Source of the DNA: JAYODW01 sp038116745 | GTDB lineage: Bacteria; Pseudomonadota; Gammaproteobacteria; Ga0077536 | DNA: 64,000 nucleotides | Direction: 5' to 3' | NCBI GenBank assembly: GCA_038116745.1 | Contig: JAYODW010000014.1 | Coordinates: forward strand, 26,862 to 90,861 | Shown: positions 33,163-41,919 of the stretch, in pieces | How positions within the stretch are numbered: the stretch's first letter is position 1 | How the letters are laid out: every line of letters starts with the position of its first letter | The notes under the pieces: generated by a model | The model's database searches: none | Seen by the model: only the letters and a program-made list of their open reading frames with translations | What the model was told of the DNA's origin: nothing | Translations under genes and position numbers: made by a program

Positions 33163-34458
33163 ATGTCAGGACCCAAGTCGCTCGGCTTCGAAACACTCGC
33201 CCTTCATGCAGGGCAGCAACCCGACCCCACTACCGGCGCCCGGGCTCAGCCCATCTATCAGACGGTTTCCTTTGTGTTTGGCAACAGCGATGAAGCCGCT
33301 TCGCGCTTCGATATTGCCCGCTCCGGCTACGTGTACTCGCGCATTGGCAATCCCACGGTGGCTGCGCTCGAAGAGCGGCTGGCCATGCTGGAGGGCGGCG
33401 TGGGGGCGGTCGCTACGGCGAGCGGTATGGCCGCGATTCACCTCGCGATCGCAACGCTTGCCGGTGCAGGGAGCCATATCGTTGCCTCGCGCGCGCTGTA
33501 CGGCGGCACGCATAACCTGCTCAGCTATACCTTGCCGCGTTTCGGGATCGAGACCAGCTTTGTAGACCCACGCGAGCCGGCAGCGTTCGCGGCTGCGGTG
33601 CGACCTGAGACCGTGATGATTTTTGCGGAGACTGTGGGCAATCCGCGCTGCGAAGTGCTCGATGTGCCGGCAGTTGCAGGGGTTGCCCACGCAGCCGGAG
33701 TGCCGCTGGTCATCGATGCGACGCTGACTACCCCCTGCCTTATGCAGCCGCTGTCTTTGGGCGCCGATCTGGTGGTCCACTCGTTGACCAAATTCATCGG
33801 TGGTCATGGAGTTGCCCTTGGGGGGGCCGTGGTCGATGGAGGACGCTTCGACTGGATGCAGTCCCGAGCGCGATTTCCAACCCTGTGCGAGCCCTATGAG
33901 GGCTTTCACGGACTCAATTTTGCCGAGGAGTTCGGCCCACAGGCGTTCATCATCCGCGCCCGGCGCGAGGGTCTGCGTGACTTCGGCGCGGCGCTGCCAG
34001 CGACCAGCGCCTTCCAATTGATGCAGGGCCTTGAAACTCTGCCGTTACGCATGCCGCGGCATGTTGCCAACGCGCAGGCCGTCGCCGAGTTTCTGGCCGC
34101 GCACGACGCGGTTGAGCAGGTGACCTACCCCGGTCTTCCCGATCACCCGGACCACGAACTGGCGCAGCGCCTGCTGCCGCAGGGTGTGGGGGCAGTGTTC
34201 AGTTTTGAGATCAAGGGCGGCCGTGAGGCCGGGCGCCGGCTGATCGAGAGTCTCAGCGTGTTTTCTCACCTGGCCAATGTCGGTGATGCAAAGTCTCTGG
34301 TGATTCATCCGGCCAGTACGACGCACAGCCGTATGGATGAAGCAGCGCTGGCGGCGGCAGGTATATCGCCCGGGCTGGTGCGACTGTCGGTAGGCCTCGA
34401 GACGCCTGCTGACCTTATTGACGATCTCGCTCGCGGTCTTTACCGCTCGCAGAAATAG
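33163..34458 (+). CDS. metY: O-acetylhomoserine sulfhydrylase-like PLP enzyme
   Basis: A 431-aa Cys/Met-metabolism PLP enzyme. It opens GFETLALHAGQQPDPTTGA; the PLP-phosphate-binding YSRIGNPT lies near residues 64-71, SGMAAIHLAI near 86, and the Schiff-base Lys in HSLTKFIGGHG near 210. Length and the LHAGQ opening fit MetY (O-acetylhomoserine plus sulfide to homocysteine) better than MetB or MetC (about 390 aa). GGAG is spaced well before the ATG. An alpha/beta hydrolase gene starts nine bases downstream. Confidence 0.87.
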   Translation: MSGPKSLGFETLALHAGQQPDPTTGARAQPIYQTVSFVFGNSDEAASRFDIARSGYVYSRIGNPTVAALEERLAMLEGGVGAVATASGMAAIHLAIATLAGAGSHIVASRALYGGTHNLLSYTLPRFGIETSFVDPREPAAFAAAVRPETVMIFAETVGNPRCEVLDVPAVAGVAHAAGVPLVIDATLTTPCLMQPLSLGADLVVHSLTKFIGGHGVALGGAVVDGGRFDWMQSRARFPTLCEPYEGFHGLNFAEEFGPQAFIIRARREGLRDFGAALPATSAFQLMQGLETLPLRMPRHVANAQAVAEFLAAHDAVEQVTYPGLPDHPDHELAQRLLPQGVGAVFSFEIKGGREAGRRLIESLSVFSHLANVGDAKSLVIHPASTTHSRMDEAALAAAGISPGLVRLSVGLETPADLIDDLARGLYRSQK

Positions 34459-34467
34459 GAGCGCGCG

Positions 34468-35256
34468 ATGTACATCGACATTGACGGTGAACGGATCTAT
34501 GCCGCCGGACGGCTGAACGCGGATAACGCGTCACCTCCTGTGGTTCTGGTGCACGGAGCGGCCATGGATCACACCGTCTGGGTGTATCACACCCGCTATT
34601 TTCTGCATGCCGGGCACAACGTGCTGGCCATCGACCTGCCCGGTCACGGACTCTCAGGTGGCGAGCCGCGTCGGAGTATCGAGGACATGGCCAGCTGGCT
34701 CGGTGACTGCCTCGATACACTCGGCGTCGGGGCGGTTGCGCTGGCGGGACACAGCATGGGCGCGCTGGTCGCGCTTGAGCTGGCGTCAAGGCTGGGAACC
34801 CGGGTCAGTCGTCTGGCGCTCCTCGGTGCGGCGGTACCGATGGCGGTCAGCCCCGAGCTGCTTGCCGAAGCAGAGCAGGACAGCGTCACGGCGCGCGACA
34901 TGATGGTTATCTGGGGGCATGGCGGTGCGGCCCAGATCGGTGGCAACGCAGTGGCCGGAATTGCCATCATCAACAGCGCTCTGCGTCTGCTCGAGCGCGC
35001 CCGTCGCGGCGTCCTGTTCGCGGATCTGAGCGCCTGCAATGACTATGTCGCGGGAATGCAGGCGGCAGCGGCGGTCAGCGCGTCGACGACCCTGATCTGC
35101 GGTCAGGAGGATCGCATGACCCCGCTGAAAGCGGCACGCGGCCTGGCAGAAGGCATGCCAGCCGCGCGCATCGAGCTGATCCCTGGCTGCGGCCACATCA
35201 TGATGGGGGAGCGACCCGAGGCAACGCATCGCCATCTGGTGACGGCTCTCCTTTGA
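34468..35256 (+). CDS. Alpha/beta hydrolase
   Basis: A 262-aa alpha/beta hydrolase. VLVHGAAMDHTVW forms the oxyanion region (residues 26-38), the nucleophile Ser lies in AGHSMGALVALEL near 96, the acid Asp in CGQEDRMTP near 215 and the base His in GCGHIMMGERP near 243. The fold fits esterases and C-C hydrolases; the substrate is open. Its AGGAG is well placed, it follows metY by nine bases, and its TGA overlaps the TTG of the next gene. A homoserine O-acyltransferase is less likely, since the length is too short and the lid region differs. Confidence 0.85.
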   Translation: MYIDIDGERIYAAGRLNADNASPPVVLVHGAAMDHTVWVYHTRYFLHAGHNVLAIDLPGHGLSGGEPRRSIEDMASWLGDCLDTLGVGAVALAGHSMGALVALELASRLGTRVSRLALLGAAVPMAVSPELLAEAEQDSVTARDMMVIWGHGGAAQIGGNAVAGIAIINSALRLLERARRGVLFADLSACNDYVAGMQAAAAVSASTTLICGQEDRMTPLKAARGLAEGMPAARIELIPGCGHIMMGERPEATHRHLVTALL

Positions 35257-36518
35257 AGCCAGCGGTCGGAATCCGCTCAGCGCTTGAGGCTGCGCCGAAC
35301 GCGCCGGGGACGGCGATCGATTTTTTTCACGCTGGACTGATCCTGCTCTCGGTTGCTCTCCTGGCGGGGGACAACCTGGTGCATTACCCCATAGCTCTGA
35401 TGGCCCTTCTGGGCCTGATCGCACTGCTCAGACAACCCGCGCGGCTGCTGGACGTCGATGCGCGCGCGCTGTTCATCCTGTTTGGTGCCCTCTGGCTGCC
35501 GATGCTGTTCGCGACACTGGACGCTGCGGCGCCGTCTCACAGCCGCGCAACAACTGCGCTCTACACTCACTTTCTGCTTGCGGCCTGGTATCTGATGAAC
35601 GTCTGTTCCAGGCCGAGGGTTGCTCGCATGGTGGCGCAGGGCACCGCCGTACTGGTGCTCTTCGCGGGTTGCGACGCGGCGCTGCAGTTCCTCATCGGTC
35701 GCGACCTCTTCGGCTATCCCTACGATGGCGGAATACTGAAAGGCGTGTTTTATCCCAAGCAACGCCTCGCGCTGTTGCTGGCGGTCCTGGCGCCGCTTTA
35801 TCTGGATCAGCTGAGGCGCTGGCGCTGCCCACCCGCTCTGGCCCTGGTCGTCCACGCCACCATGTTGCTGGTGATCCTCCTTGCGGCGAAACGAGCAGCG
35901 TGGCTGATGCTCCTGCCCGCGCTGTTCGCCTATCTGCTGTTATGGCGTGCGCGTCAGCAGTCGGCTTTGCCTTGGGCTTATCTGATCTGTGTGCTGGGCG
36001 TGCTGTTTATCCTGGTCGTCGGCTCAGCGCAGCACCCGGTCGTGCAGAATCGCTTCGAGAGTGTGTCCGGTCTGGTCAGTGGTGATCCAGCTCGCTTTGA
36101 TGCTGCCAGCGGATACCGGCTCTCGTTGTGGCGCAGCGGTGTGGCCATGTTTGAGCAGCACTGGGTCAACGGCATTGGTCCCCGTGGCTTCCGACATGCC
36201 TACTCTGAGTACGCGGCGGCAGACGATTTCTGGATGCGGGACGGCCGCAGCGGCCAGACTCATCCGCACCTGCTTCTGCTCGAGGTTGCCTGTGAAACCG
36301 GTCTCCTGGGTCTCTGTGGCCTGGGACTGTTCTATCTGGTTCTGTGGCGCCTGATATGGCGTTCGCGCACTGCAGGCGGTGCGGCGCTATGGCTGCTTTG
36401 CGCCGGGGTGGCAAGCCTGCCCTGGAATGCGCACTTGGCTTTCTATGGCTCTTACTGGGCGAGCGTGGTCTGGTTGCTGGTGGGGACAGGTCTCGGCGCC
36501 TTGCGTGCCCGCAGCTGA
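35253..36518 (+). CDS. O-antigen ligase/polymerase-like membrane protein
   Basis: A 421-aa polytopic membrane protein with about ten to twelve hydrophobic segments and a large loop between about residues 245 and 330. The loop holds SGYRLSLWRSGVAMFEQHWVNGIGPRGFRHAY and HPHLLLLEVACETGLLGL, the Wzy_C/WaaL hallmark: Arg near the start, GxGPxxF, and the conserved HxH-(L)L-E after it. It should transfer or polymerise glycans on lipid carriers at the outer face of the inner membrane. TTG 35253 overlaps the hydrolase stop by four bases. No other glycan genes flank it. Confidence 0.85.
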   Translation: MKPAVGIRSALEAAPNAPGTAIDFFHAGLILLSVALLAGDNLVHYPIALMALLGLIALLRQPARLLDVDARALFILFGALWLPMLFATLDAAAPSHSRATTALYTHFLLAAWYLMNVCSRPRVARMVAQGTAVLVLFAGCDAALQFLIGRDLFGYPYDGGILKGVFYPKQRLALLLAVLAPLYLDQLRRWRCPPALALVVHATMLLVILLAAKRAAWLMLLPALFAYLLLWRARQQSALPWAYLICVLGVLFILVVGSAQHPVVQNRFESVSGLVSGDPARFDAASGYRLSLWRSGVAMFEQHWVNGIGPRGFRHAYSEYAAADDFWMRDGRSGQTHPHLLLLEVACETGLLGLCGLGLFYLVLWRLIWRSRTAGGAALWLLCAGVASLPWNAHLAFYGSYWASVVWLLVGTGLGALRARS

Positions 36519-36522
36519 GTTT

Positions 36523-37926
36523 TTAACGCCGACGCCGCGCCCGACGTGCTTTAAGCGTTGTGCGCTCCTCGGCGAAGCGGATCTTGTCATCCTGCCGGCG
36601 AGGCCTGACGCAGCCCCAGTCGAGCTCCTCGTCCTGCGTATAGCGCTTGCCGAGCTGCCAGGCGATCTGCGCGCGTCCCAGCTCGAGACCCAGGTAGAAG
36701 GCGTGCGGTGCGTCGTCATCAACGTTGAGCCCCGGATAGAGGTCGTAGGGATCTTCCGCTAGCTGATGGCCGTCACGGTTGTACACGTGCAGCCCGCTGC
36801 TGCTGACCTGAATGCGGAAGTTGGCGTCCTTCACTTCTTTCGCGGATTCAGCGATCTCTTCCGGACTGTAGGGAAAGGGATGTCGGTCATGCAGCGCTAG
36901 CAGGGACTCGTCCAGATGACGCGGCGACGAATTGTCCTCGCGCGCCGCGAACATCACGCGGCGTATGCGATCGATCTCACGCACGACGCTGCGGCAGTGC
37001 GCTGATACCTGGGTGGTGAGCACAGCGCGGATCCCCAGCTCTGAAACCACGCCCATGAGCAGGGTATTCAGCCCCAGACTGTCGCAGTGGGTGAGTTCCG
37101 AGAGATTGCCGACCCCCATCAGGATGTCGATATCCGCATAGCGTCGGCGCAATTCCGCGTAGCGTCCGAGAGAAGCGGTGAAACCATGGTGGATAGGATC
37201 AACCACGGGATCCGCAAAGAAGCGGCGGCCGGTGCTGCGAAGGGCGTCAATCGTGTCGCACAGGGATTCGAGGTCGCGGGGATCCTCGGCAATCAGCACC
37301 GGAACGCAGTCATGCTCGGCCACGAGATGCAGTGTTTTCTGCGTCAGGCTGAAGCAGTAGTCGGCACCGGCGCCGATCCCGCGTTTGAGTTCTTCCGGGT
37401 TCAGCGAATCCACGCTCACGCTGAAGCCTTCAGCGCGCAGGCTTGTCACCGCATCTTCGAGCTGAGGAAAAGGCGTGTCAGGCAGACAGCCGAGATCGAT
37501 CACGTCCGCACCTTCGCTGCGGAGATGACGTGCCCGTTCAAGCAACGCCGGCATGTCCAGCTGAGGTGCATCCACGACTTCTGCAAACAGGAGTACGTCG
37601 GTCTTCTCGATATCTCTGGGCCGGGATTTACGGCCGAAGAAAGCAGGCAGATCCTTGAGCTCTTCCGGTCCGCGGACTACGGGGGCACCGAAATAAGCGC
37701 TCAACTCGTCGACATCGCCGCGGCAGCGCCCGGGCAGAACGATACGGTCGTAATGACTTACCTCGCCAAGACGCCGCTTGAGCATCTCAGTGGTGATCAG
37801 GGCTGCGACGGCGACGCCGGGAACGGCGATGTCATAGGTGAATCCGGGTTGTGGGAGGTCGCCGAGGACGCGCCGCAGGCTTTTTTCCGCGAGTCGGCCG
37901 GTTACGAAAAGAAGATGCTGCGCCAT
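36523..37926 (-). CDS. Dihydropteroate-synthase-like protein (DUF6513 plus DHPS fold)
   Basis: A 467-aa protein of the DHPS-related group found in methanogens and methylotrophic bacteria (TIGR00284-like). The N-terminal 115 residues are the DUF6513 region (HLLFVTGRLAEKSLRRVLGDL; DRIVLPGRCRGD). Residues 120-340 are a TIM barrel like DHPS (GADVIDLGCLPDTPFPQ; VSVDSLNPEELKRGI; ADPVVDPIHHGFTASL; LMGVGNLSELTHCDS). In methylotrophs such genes travel with tetrahydromethanopterin biosynthesis, so this bacterium may make a methanopterin-type C1 carrier; that is inference because no mch, fae or mtd gene is visible. The basic tail (ARRARRRR) is unusual. It converges with the ligase gene four bases away. 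Confidence 0.83.
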   Translation of the reverse strand: MAQHLLFVTGRLAEKSLRRVLGDLPQPGFTYDIAVPGVAVAALITTEMLKRRLGEVSHYDRIVLPGRCRGDVDELSAYFGAPVVRGPEELKDLPAFFGRKSRPRDIEKTDVLLFAEVVDAPQLDMPALLERARHLRSEGADVIDLGCLPDTPFPQLEDAVTSLRAEGFSVSVDSLNPEELKRGIGAGADYCFSLTQKTLHLVAEHDCVPVLIAEDPRDLESLCDTIDALRSTGRRFFADPVVDPIHHGFTASLGRYAELRRRYADIDILMGVGNLSELTHCDSLGLNTLLMGVVSELGIRAVLTTQVSAHCRSVVREIDRIRRVMFAAREDNSSPRHLDESLLALHDRHPFPYSPEEIAESAKEVKDANFRIQVSSSGLHVYNRDGHQLAEDPYDLYPGLNVDDDAPHAFYLGLELGRAQIAWQLGKRYTQDEELDWGCVRPRRQDDKIRFAEERTTLKARRARRRR

Positions 37927-38212
37927 AGCGGACCTGGGTTCCCGATGCTGCAGTCCGTCTCAGAACCCATCCCTGATCCGTCTGCCGCAGGATCGAAGTT
38001 TACGCTGACGCGGGAGACGGCTGTGGGACTGCGTGGGAGCTTTCGCGGATGCAGAGCTCTAGCCGGATACGAGCATGTCCTGCTTGTCAAAGAGGCCGGG
38101 CCGTCGGTGGCGGAGGCCTGTAGCGTTGAGTGACCTTGTTGAGGCGGGTTTGCTGTTCTACCTTTCAAGTGTGGCAACTGATGTCACGTCACTATCAGGA
38201 GTGCAGCGCATT

Positions 38213-38428
38213 ATGTTTGAGCAGCAGCAGGCGACCGTAAACCAACTCCTCCAAAGCAACGCCCGCTTTCGCCATCTCTGGGACAAACATGCCGCCTTGA
38301 ACGCCCGCGTCGATCGGGTGGTGTCTGGCGACCTTCCGATGGAGCAGATCGAGCTGGAAAACCTGAAGAAAGAGAAACTTCATGTTGCCGATCAACTCCA
38401 CGCGATTCTGCAGCACCCGGAGGAGTAA
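38213..38428 (+). CDS. YdcH/DUF465-family small protein
   Basis: A 71-aa helical protein fitting DUF465 (YdcH): FRHLWDKHAALNARVDR, then LENLKKEKLHVADQLHAIL. These proteins are small coiled-coil dimers of unknown function, common in proteobacteria. ATG 38213 has AGGAG twelve bases upstream and gives the family N-terminus. It sits between the DHPS-like gene (divergent) and the CysB-type regulator. Confidence 0.8.
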   Translation: MFEQQQATVNQLLQSNARFRHLWDKHAALNARVDRVVSGDLPMEQIELENLKKEKLHVADQLHAILQHPEE

Positions 38429-38607
38429 GCGGCCTCACTGTCCGCTACTCCGACGCCTGCGCTTGAATGTGGTGTCGGGGTAGCCTCAGCGGTCAGAGCG
38501 ACTTCGCTGCGCGACGAAGATATAGAAATAAAAATCCCTTCATTGTTTTTTTATTACTTTAGGTAATATGCAGGCCGTCCAAATCCGGCACATCAGAGGG
38601 CGTCGCC

Positions 38608-39582
38608 ATGAAACTTCAGCAGCTGCGCTACATCTGGGAGGTCGCGCGCAACGGCCTTAATGTCTCTGCAACAGCAGACAATCTTTTCACCTCCCAGCCT
38701 GGTGTCAGCAAGCAGATCCGGCAGCTCGAAGATGAGCTCGGTGTGCAGGTTTTCCAACGCAGCGGGAAACATCTGGTGGAAATCACGCCAGCGGGTGAGG
38801 CAATTCTTGAAGTCGCCGGCCGCGTGCTCGGCGAAATCGAGAACATCCGTCGCATCGCCGAGGATTTTTCCGATGCTGCGCGCGGTAGCCTCACGATCGC
38901 GACGACCCACACCCAGGCCCGGTATGTACTCCCGACTACGATCCAGCGCTTCATCGCAGCCTACCCGGATGTCGCGCTGCACATGCAGCAGGGCACGCCG
39001 ATGCAGATCTCTGAGCTCGCGGCCAAGCGCAACGTCGATTTCGCGATCGCGACAGAGGCGCTGGAGCTGTTCGACACGCTGGTGATGCTGCCGTGCTATC
39101 GCTGGAACCGCAGCATCATCGTGCCGGATGACCACCCGCTGACACGGGAGTCATCGTTGACGCTGGAAGCGATTGCCGAGTACCCGATCGTGACCTACGT
39201 ATTCGGTTTCACCGGCCGCTCCCAGCTCGACGCTGCCTTCGCTTCGGCGGGATTGAAAGCGCGGGTCGTACTGACCGCAGTTGACGCTGATGTGATCAAG
39301 ACCTATGTCCGTCTCGGACTCGGCGTCGGCATCGTGGCGACACTGGCTTTTGACCCGGAGAATGACAGCGGCTTGACCGCGCTCAACGCTGACCACCTGT
39401 TCGACTACAGTGTCACGAAGATCGGATTCCGACGCGGTACTTATCTGCGCAGCTACATGTATGACTTCATCCAGCTGTTTGCGCCTCACCTGACCCGCGA
39501 GCTGATCGACGAGGCAGCTGCTGCCACCAGTCGGACTGCGTTTGACGATCTGTTTGACGAAGCGCTGCTGCCGCAGCACTGA
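38608..39582 (+). CDS. cysB: CysB-type LysR regulator
   Basis: A 324-aa LysR-family regulator with the CysB/Cbl start MKLQQLRYIWEVARNGLNVSATADNLF, whose HTH continues TSQPGVSKQIRQLEDELG. The effector-binding half has TTHTQARYVLPTTIQRF near residue 100 and GVGIVATLAFDPE near 250, where CysB contacts N-acetylserine or sulfate. It should activate cysteine and sulfur-assimilation genes. AGAGGG lies before the ATG, and the 180-base upstream region has an AT-rich block (38520-38570). No cys biosynthetic genes are adjacent; metY and a sulfurtransferase are in the wider neighbourhood. Confidence 0.92.
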   Translation: MKLQQLRYIWEVARNGLNVSATADNLFTSQPGVSKQIRQLEDELGVQVFQRSGKHLVEITPAGEAILEVAGRVLGEIENIRRIAEDFSDAARGSLTIATTHTQARYVLPTTIQRFIAAYPDVALHMQQGTPMQISELAAKRNVDFAIATEALELFDTLVMLPCYRWNRSIIVPDDHPLTRESSLTLEAIAEYPIVTYVFGFTGRSQLDAAFASAGLKARVVLTAVDADVIKTYVRLGLGVGIVATLAFDPENDSGLTALNADHLFDYSVTKIGFRRGTYLRSYMYDFIQLFAPHLTRELIDEAAAATSRTAFDDLFDEALLPQH

Positions 39583-39611
39583 GCGCCCGGATCAGCGCCT
39601 GGGTGCTGGCG

Positions 39612-40529
39612 CTACTCAGGTTCCTGGGGGAGAAACTGTGACGGGATGAAAGTCCCGTGCGAAGACAAATCGGTCAGGATCAGGCGGTCGGGCAGGCGTT
39701 CTATCATCAGGTGCAGGCGCGACACATCGCGCAGCCCCAGGTCGACCGATATGCTGCAGGCGCCATCTCGACCAATGACGTTCTTGCCCTCTTCCAGATT
39801 GTGGCTGTCGCCCTCGGGCTCGATCAGGCGCGTCGGATCGTCAATCACCAGACGGAAGCGATGCTTCGACAGGCGTACCTCAAAGGCGTCGACGCCTCGC
39901 GTATCAATTTCCACCGCTTCGCCCTTCGGCAAGCGCGCAAAGCGCGCCGAACGCGCCGCGATGATCTGGTCGATATGTTCAACCTCAAACAGACTGGTCT
40001 CGCGGAAGATGTCGTGCGTTCGTTCCAGCGGGTTTTCTTCCGCTTCTTCCGAGCTGACCGCAGGTGTCGCTGATTGCGGTTCCTCAGTACGCGTGGCGGC
40101 GGTCTTCAGACTATAGGACTGCTTAATCACGTCCTGCCGTGAGCGCAGGTATTGCATGTATTTGACGACCGCAATGCGGCGCAGTTCGTCGTAGTCGCTA
40201 CTCTGCTGGTTGATCGCTTTGAAAATAGCGCGCCAGTCGTAATCGTTGGAAAAAATCTGGGGATCCAGATCTCTCACCAGGCGTCCGATCTCTCCGGGCT
40301 GTTCGATGGAGCGGGCAAGGATGTCGACAAAATTCTGTTCCACTGCCTTGATGCTCTTGGCTTCGCGCTTGAGCTCTTTAGGCGACAGCGCGAGCAGATC
40401 GGCGATTTTGGATGACGGCACGTTGGTGCGACCCGCCAGCGCGAATTCAAAATCAGCGGTTGAATCGAAGGTCAGTGTTTCGTCGTTGACCGTGAGCTTG
40501 ATTGGTCGATGGAACAATCTGCGCAGCAT
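39612..40529 (-). CDS. FHA-domain protein of unknown role
   Basis: A 305-aa protein. It has no signal peptide. Residues 1-120 are mixed helical (FEFALAGRTNVPSSKIADLL; FVDILARSIEQPGEIGRL) with no family I recognise. A poorly conserved acidic linker follows near 130-165. Residues 220-300 form an FHA domain: VIGRDGACSISVDLGLRDVSRLHLMIE (FHA strands and the SRLH motif) and LSSHGTFIPS, which binds phosphothreonine peptides. ATG 40529 is chosen; codons upstream to 40640 read as a Pro/Gly-rich stretch. A related FHA-VWA protein lies at 42744, but no Ser/Thr kinase or phosphatase is visible. Confidence 0.72.
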   Translation of the reverse strand: MLRRLFHRPIKLTVNDETLTFDSTADFEFALAGRTNVPSSKIADLLALSPKELKREAKSIKAVEQNFVDILARSIEQPGEIGRLVRDLDPQIFSNDYDWRAIFKAINQQSSDYDELRRIAVVKYMQYLRSRQDVIKQSYSLKTAATRTEEPQSATPAVSSEEAEENPLERTHDIFRETSLFEVEHIDQIIAARSARFARLPKGEAVEIDTRGVDAFEVRLSKHRFRLVIDDPTRLIEPEGDSHNLEEGKNVIGRDGACSISVDLGLRDVSRLHLMIERLPDRLILTDLSSHGTFIPSQFLPQEPE

Positions 40530-40663
40530 GTTGAAACCCGTTTCGATGAATTGTTGTTGTTCCGGCCTGCTGGGGCTGGGCCGCTCGGGACCGTTGCCTG
40601 GTGGCAAGTGACTTAAGCACTGCCCTGAAGTCGAAGTCAACTCAGGCGAAAAATTAACGACGA

Positions 40664-41788
40664 TTACTTATCGACCTGAGTCAGCGTCTGTGGCTTCCGG
40701 GGGGCGAGAGAGGCAACGCACGGCGCCGGGTTTTCATCTTCGAGCAGTGCGTTGAGGCACGCGGAGCGTTCCGCCGGCGGCAGAGCACCCAGTGCGGTCA
40801 CGACGCTGAAGAACAGCTTGAAGTCGTGGTCACTCTCTCTGAACAGCCGTTCAAACGCGGGGACGAAGTCGTTGTATGTCGCAACCGCCATGATGCGGGC
40901 GTTGTTCCATTCGCCGCTCATCCAGCTGTCGAAACTTTTGTCATCCTCCCAGGCGGCCTTTACGGCCGCATAGCGCGTCTGCAGTTCGGCGAAATGTCTT
41001 TGCTTGCCAGCAAGCTTTTCTGCTCCCGGCAGGGATGACCCATAAAGCTCAGCGAGGTCCTCCCGGGTTTTCAGGATCAGGGCTATCAGGGTGTTTTCAC
41101 GCGCTTTATCGGCCATCTCGAGCTGTTCGTTTTTCGCGTGTTTCTCGTTCCAGCGGCGTAGGCCTGCGCGCGCTACGGCGGTGGCGAAGCTCTCGTTGAA
41201 TCGCGAGTCGTCCTCCACATACAGACGCTGATGCGCCAGCTCGTGGAACAGGGTTTCGACCAGGCGCGCTTTTTCCCAGTGCAGGTAGGTGTTCAGGATC
41301 GGGTCGTTCAGCCAGCCGAGCGTTGAATATGCAACGACGCCGCCGGAGAACACGTCATAGCCCTCAGCCTTCAGTTGTTCAGCGCGCTGCCGCGCCGCTT
41401 CTGGTGAGAAAAATCCCTGGTAATCAAGACAGCCGGCGATGGGAAAGCAGCTCGATATCGGCTGCAGCGACAGCTCTGGTGCAGCAAAGACGTTCCACAC
41501 GACGTAGGACCGCTTGAGGTCCGCGTAGCTGTGGTAGCTGCCGTGATCCGGGAGTGCAAGTTCTGCGTGCGCGAAGTCGCGCGCAGCAGTGAGCAGGCGT
41601 AGCCGCTCTCTGATGAACGGTGCGGTTTGCGGGTCGGCGATGACCTCTTCGACCGGGCGGGTCCGGCGCCAGATCTCAAGCTGCCCCAGCATGGCCTGTT
41701 CGTAAAAACGCACGGTGCTGCAGGCCTGTATCGTGCAGGCCACGGCGCCGAGCGCGAGCAGGCGTGTCAGGCGGTGGAGAAGCCTCAT
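40664..41788 (-). CDS. Lipoprotein zinc aminopeptidase-like (Aminopep family)
   Basis: A 374-aa lipoprotein with the lipobox IQAC at residues 20-23. The central region carries the metallopeptidase signature LVETLFHELAHQRLY near residue 180 and the downstream FNESFATAVARAG near 200, forming an HExxH plus Glu zinc site. The pattern VFSGGVVAYSTLGWLNDPIL fits the bacterial putative-aminopeptidase family (PF10023). It should be an outer-membrane-anchored periplasmic peptidase. It is divergent from the sulfurtransferase. Confidence 0.85.
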   Translation of the reverse strand: MRLLHRLTRLLALGAVACTIQACSTVRFYEQAMLGQLEIWRRTRPVEEVIADPQTAPFIRERLRLLTAARDFAHAELALPDHGSYHSYADLKRSYVVWNVFAAPELSLQPISSCFPIAGCLDYQGFFSPEAARQRAEQLKAEGYDVFSGGVVAYSTLGWLNDPILNTYLHWEKARLVETLFHELAHQRLYVEDDSRFNESFATAVARAGLRRWNEKHAKNEQLEMADKARENTLIALILKTREDLAELYGSSLPGAEKLAGKQRHFAELQTRYAAVKAAWEDDKSFDSWMSGEWNNARIMAVATYNDFVPAFERLFRESDHDFKLFFSVVTALGALPPAERSACLNALLEDENPAPCVASLAPRKPQTLTQVDK

Positions 41789-41905
41789 TCCGCCACCGCG
41801 CGTGCCCCGGTCATCGAGCGCCTGCGTCTGAATCGCCGGGGTCTGCCGGTGGACCTGCCGGTGCTGCTATCGTGCATCGTGGTCTTGGTTCTGGTCGCGG
41901 TTTGA
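41774..41905 (+). CDS. Possible small tail-anchored peptide (43 aa)
   Basis: From GTG 41774 a 43-codon frame ends at TGA 41905, 14 bases before the sulfurtransferase ATG. It encodes a basic stretch (VIERLRLNRRGLP) followed by VDLPVLLSCIVVLVLVAV, a clean C-terminal membrane helix as in small tail-anchored proteins. CAGG precedes the GTG at five bases. It overlaps the first 15 bases of the divergent lipoprotein gene. It may be chance in a GC-rich promoter region, and no family is known. Confidence 0.25.
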   Translation: MEKPHSATARAPVIERLRLNRRGLPVDLPVLLSCIVVLVLVAV

Positions 41906-41919
41906 TTCGGAGGATACGC

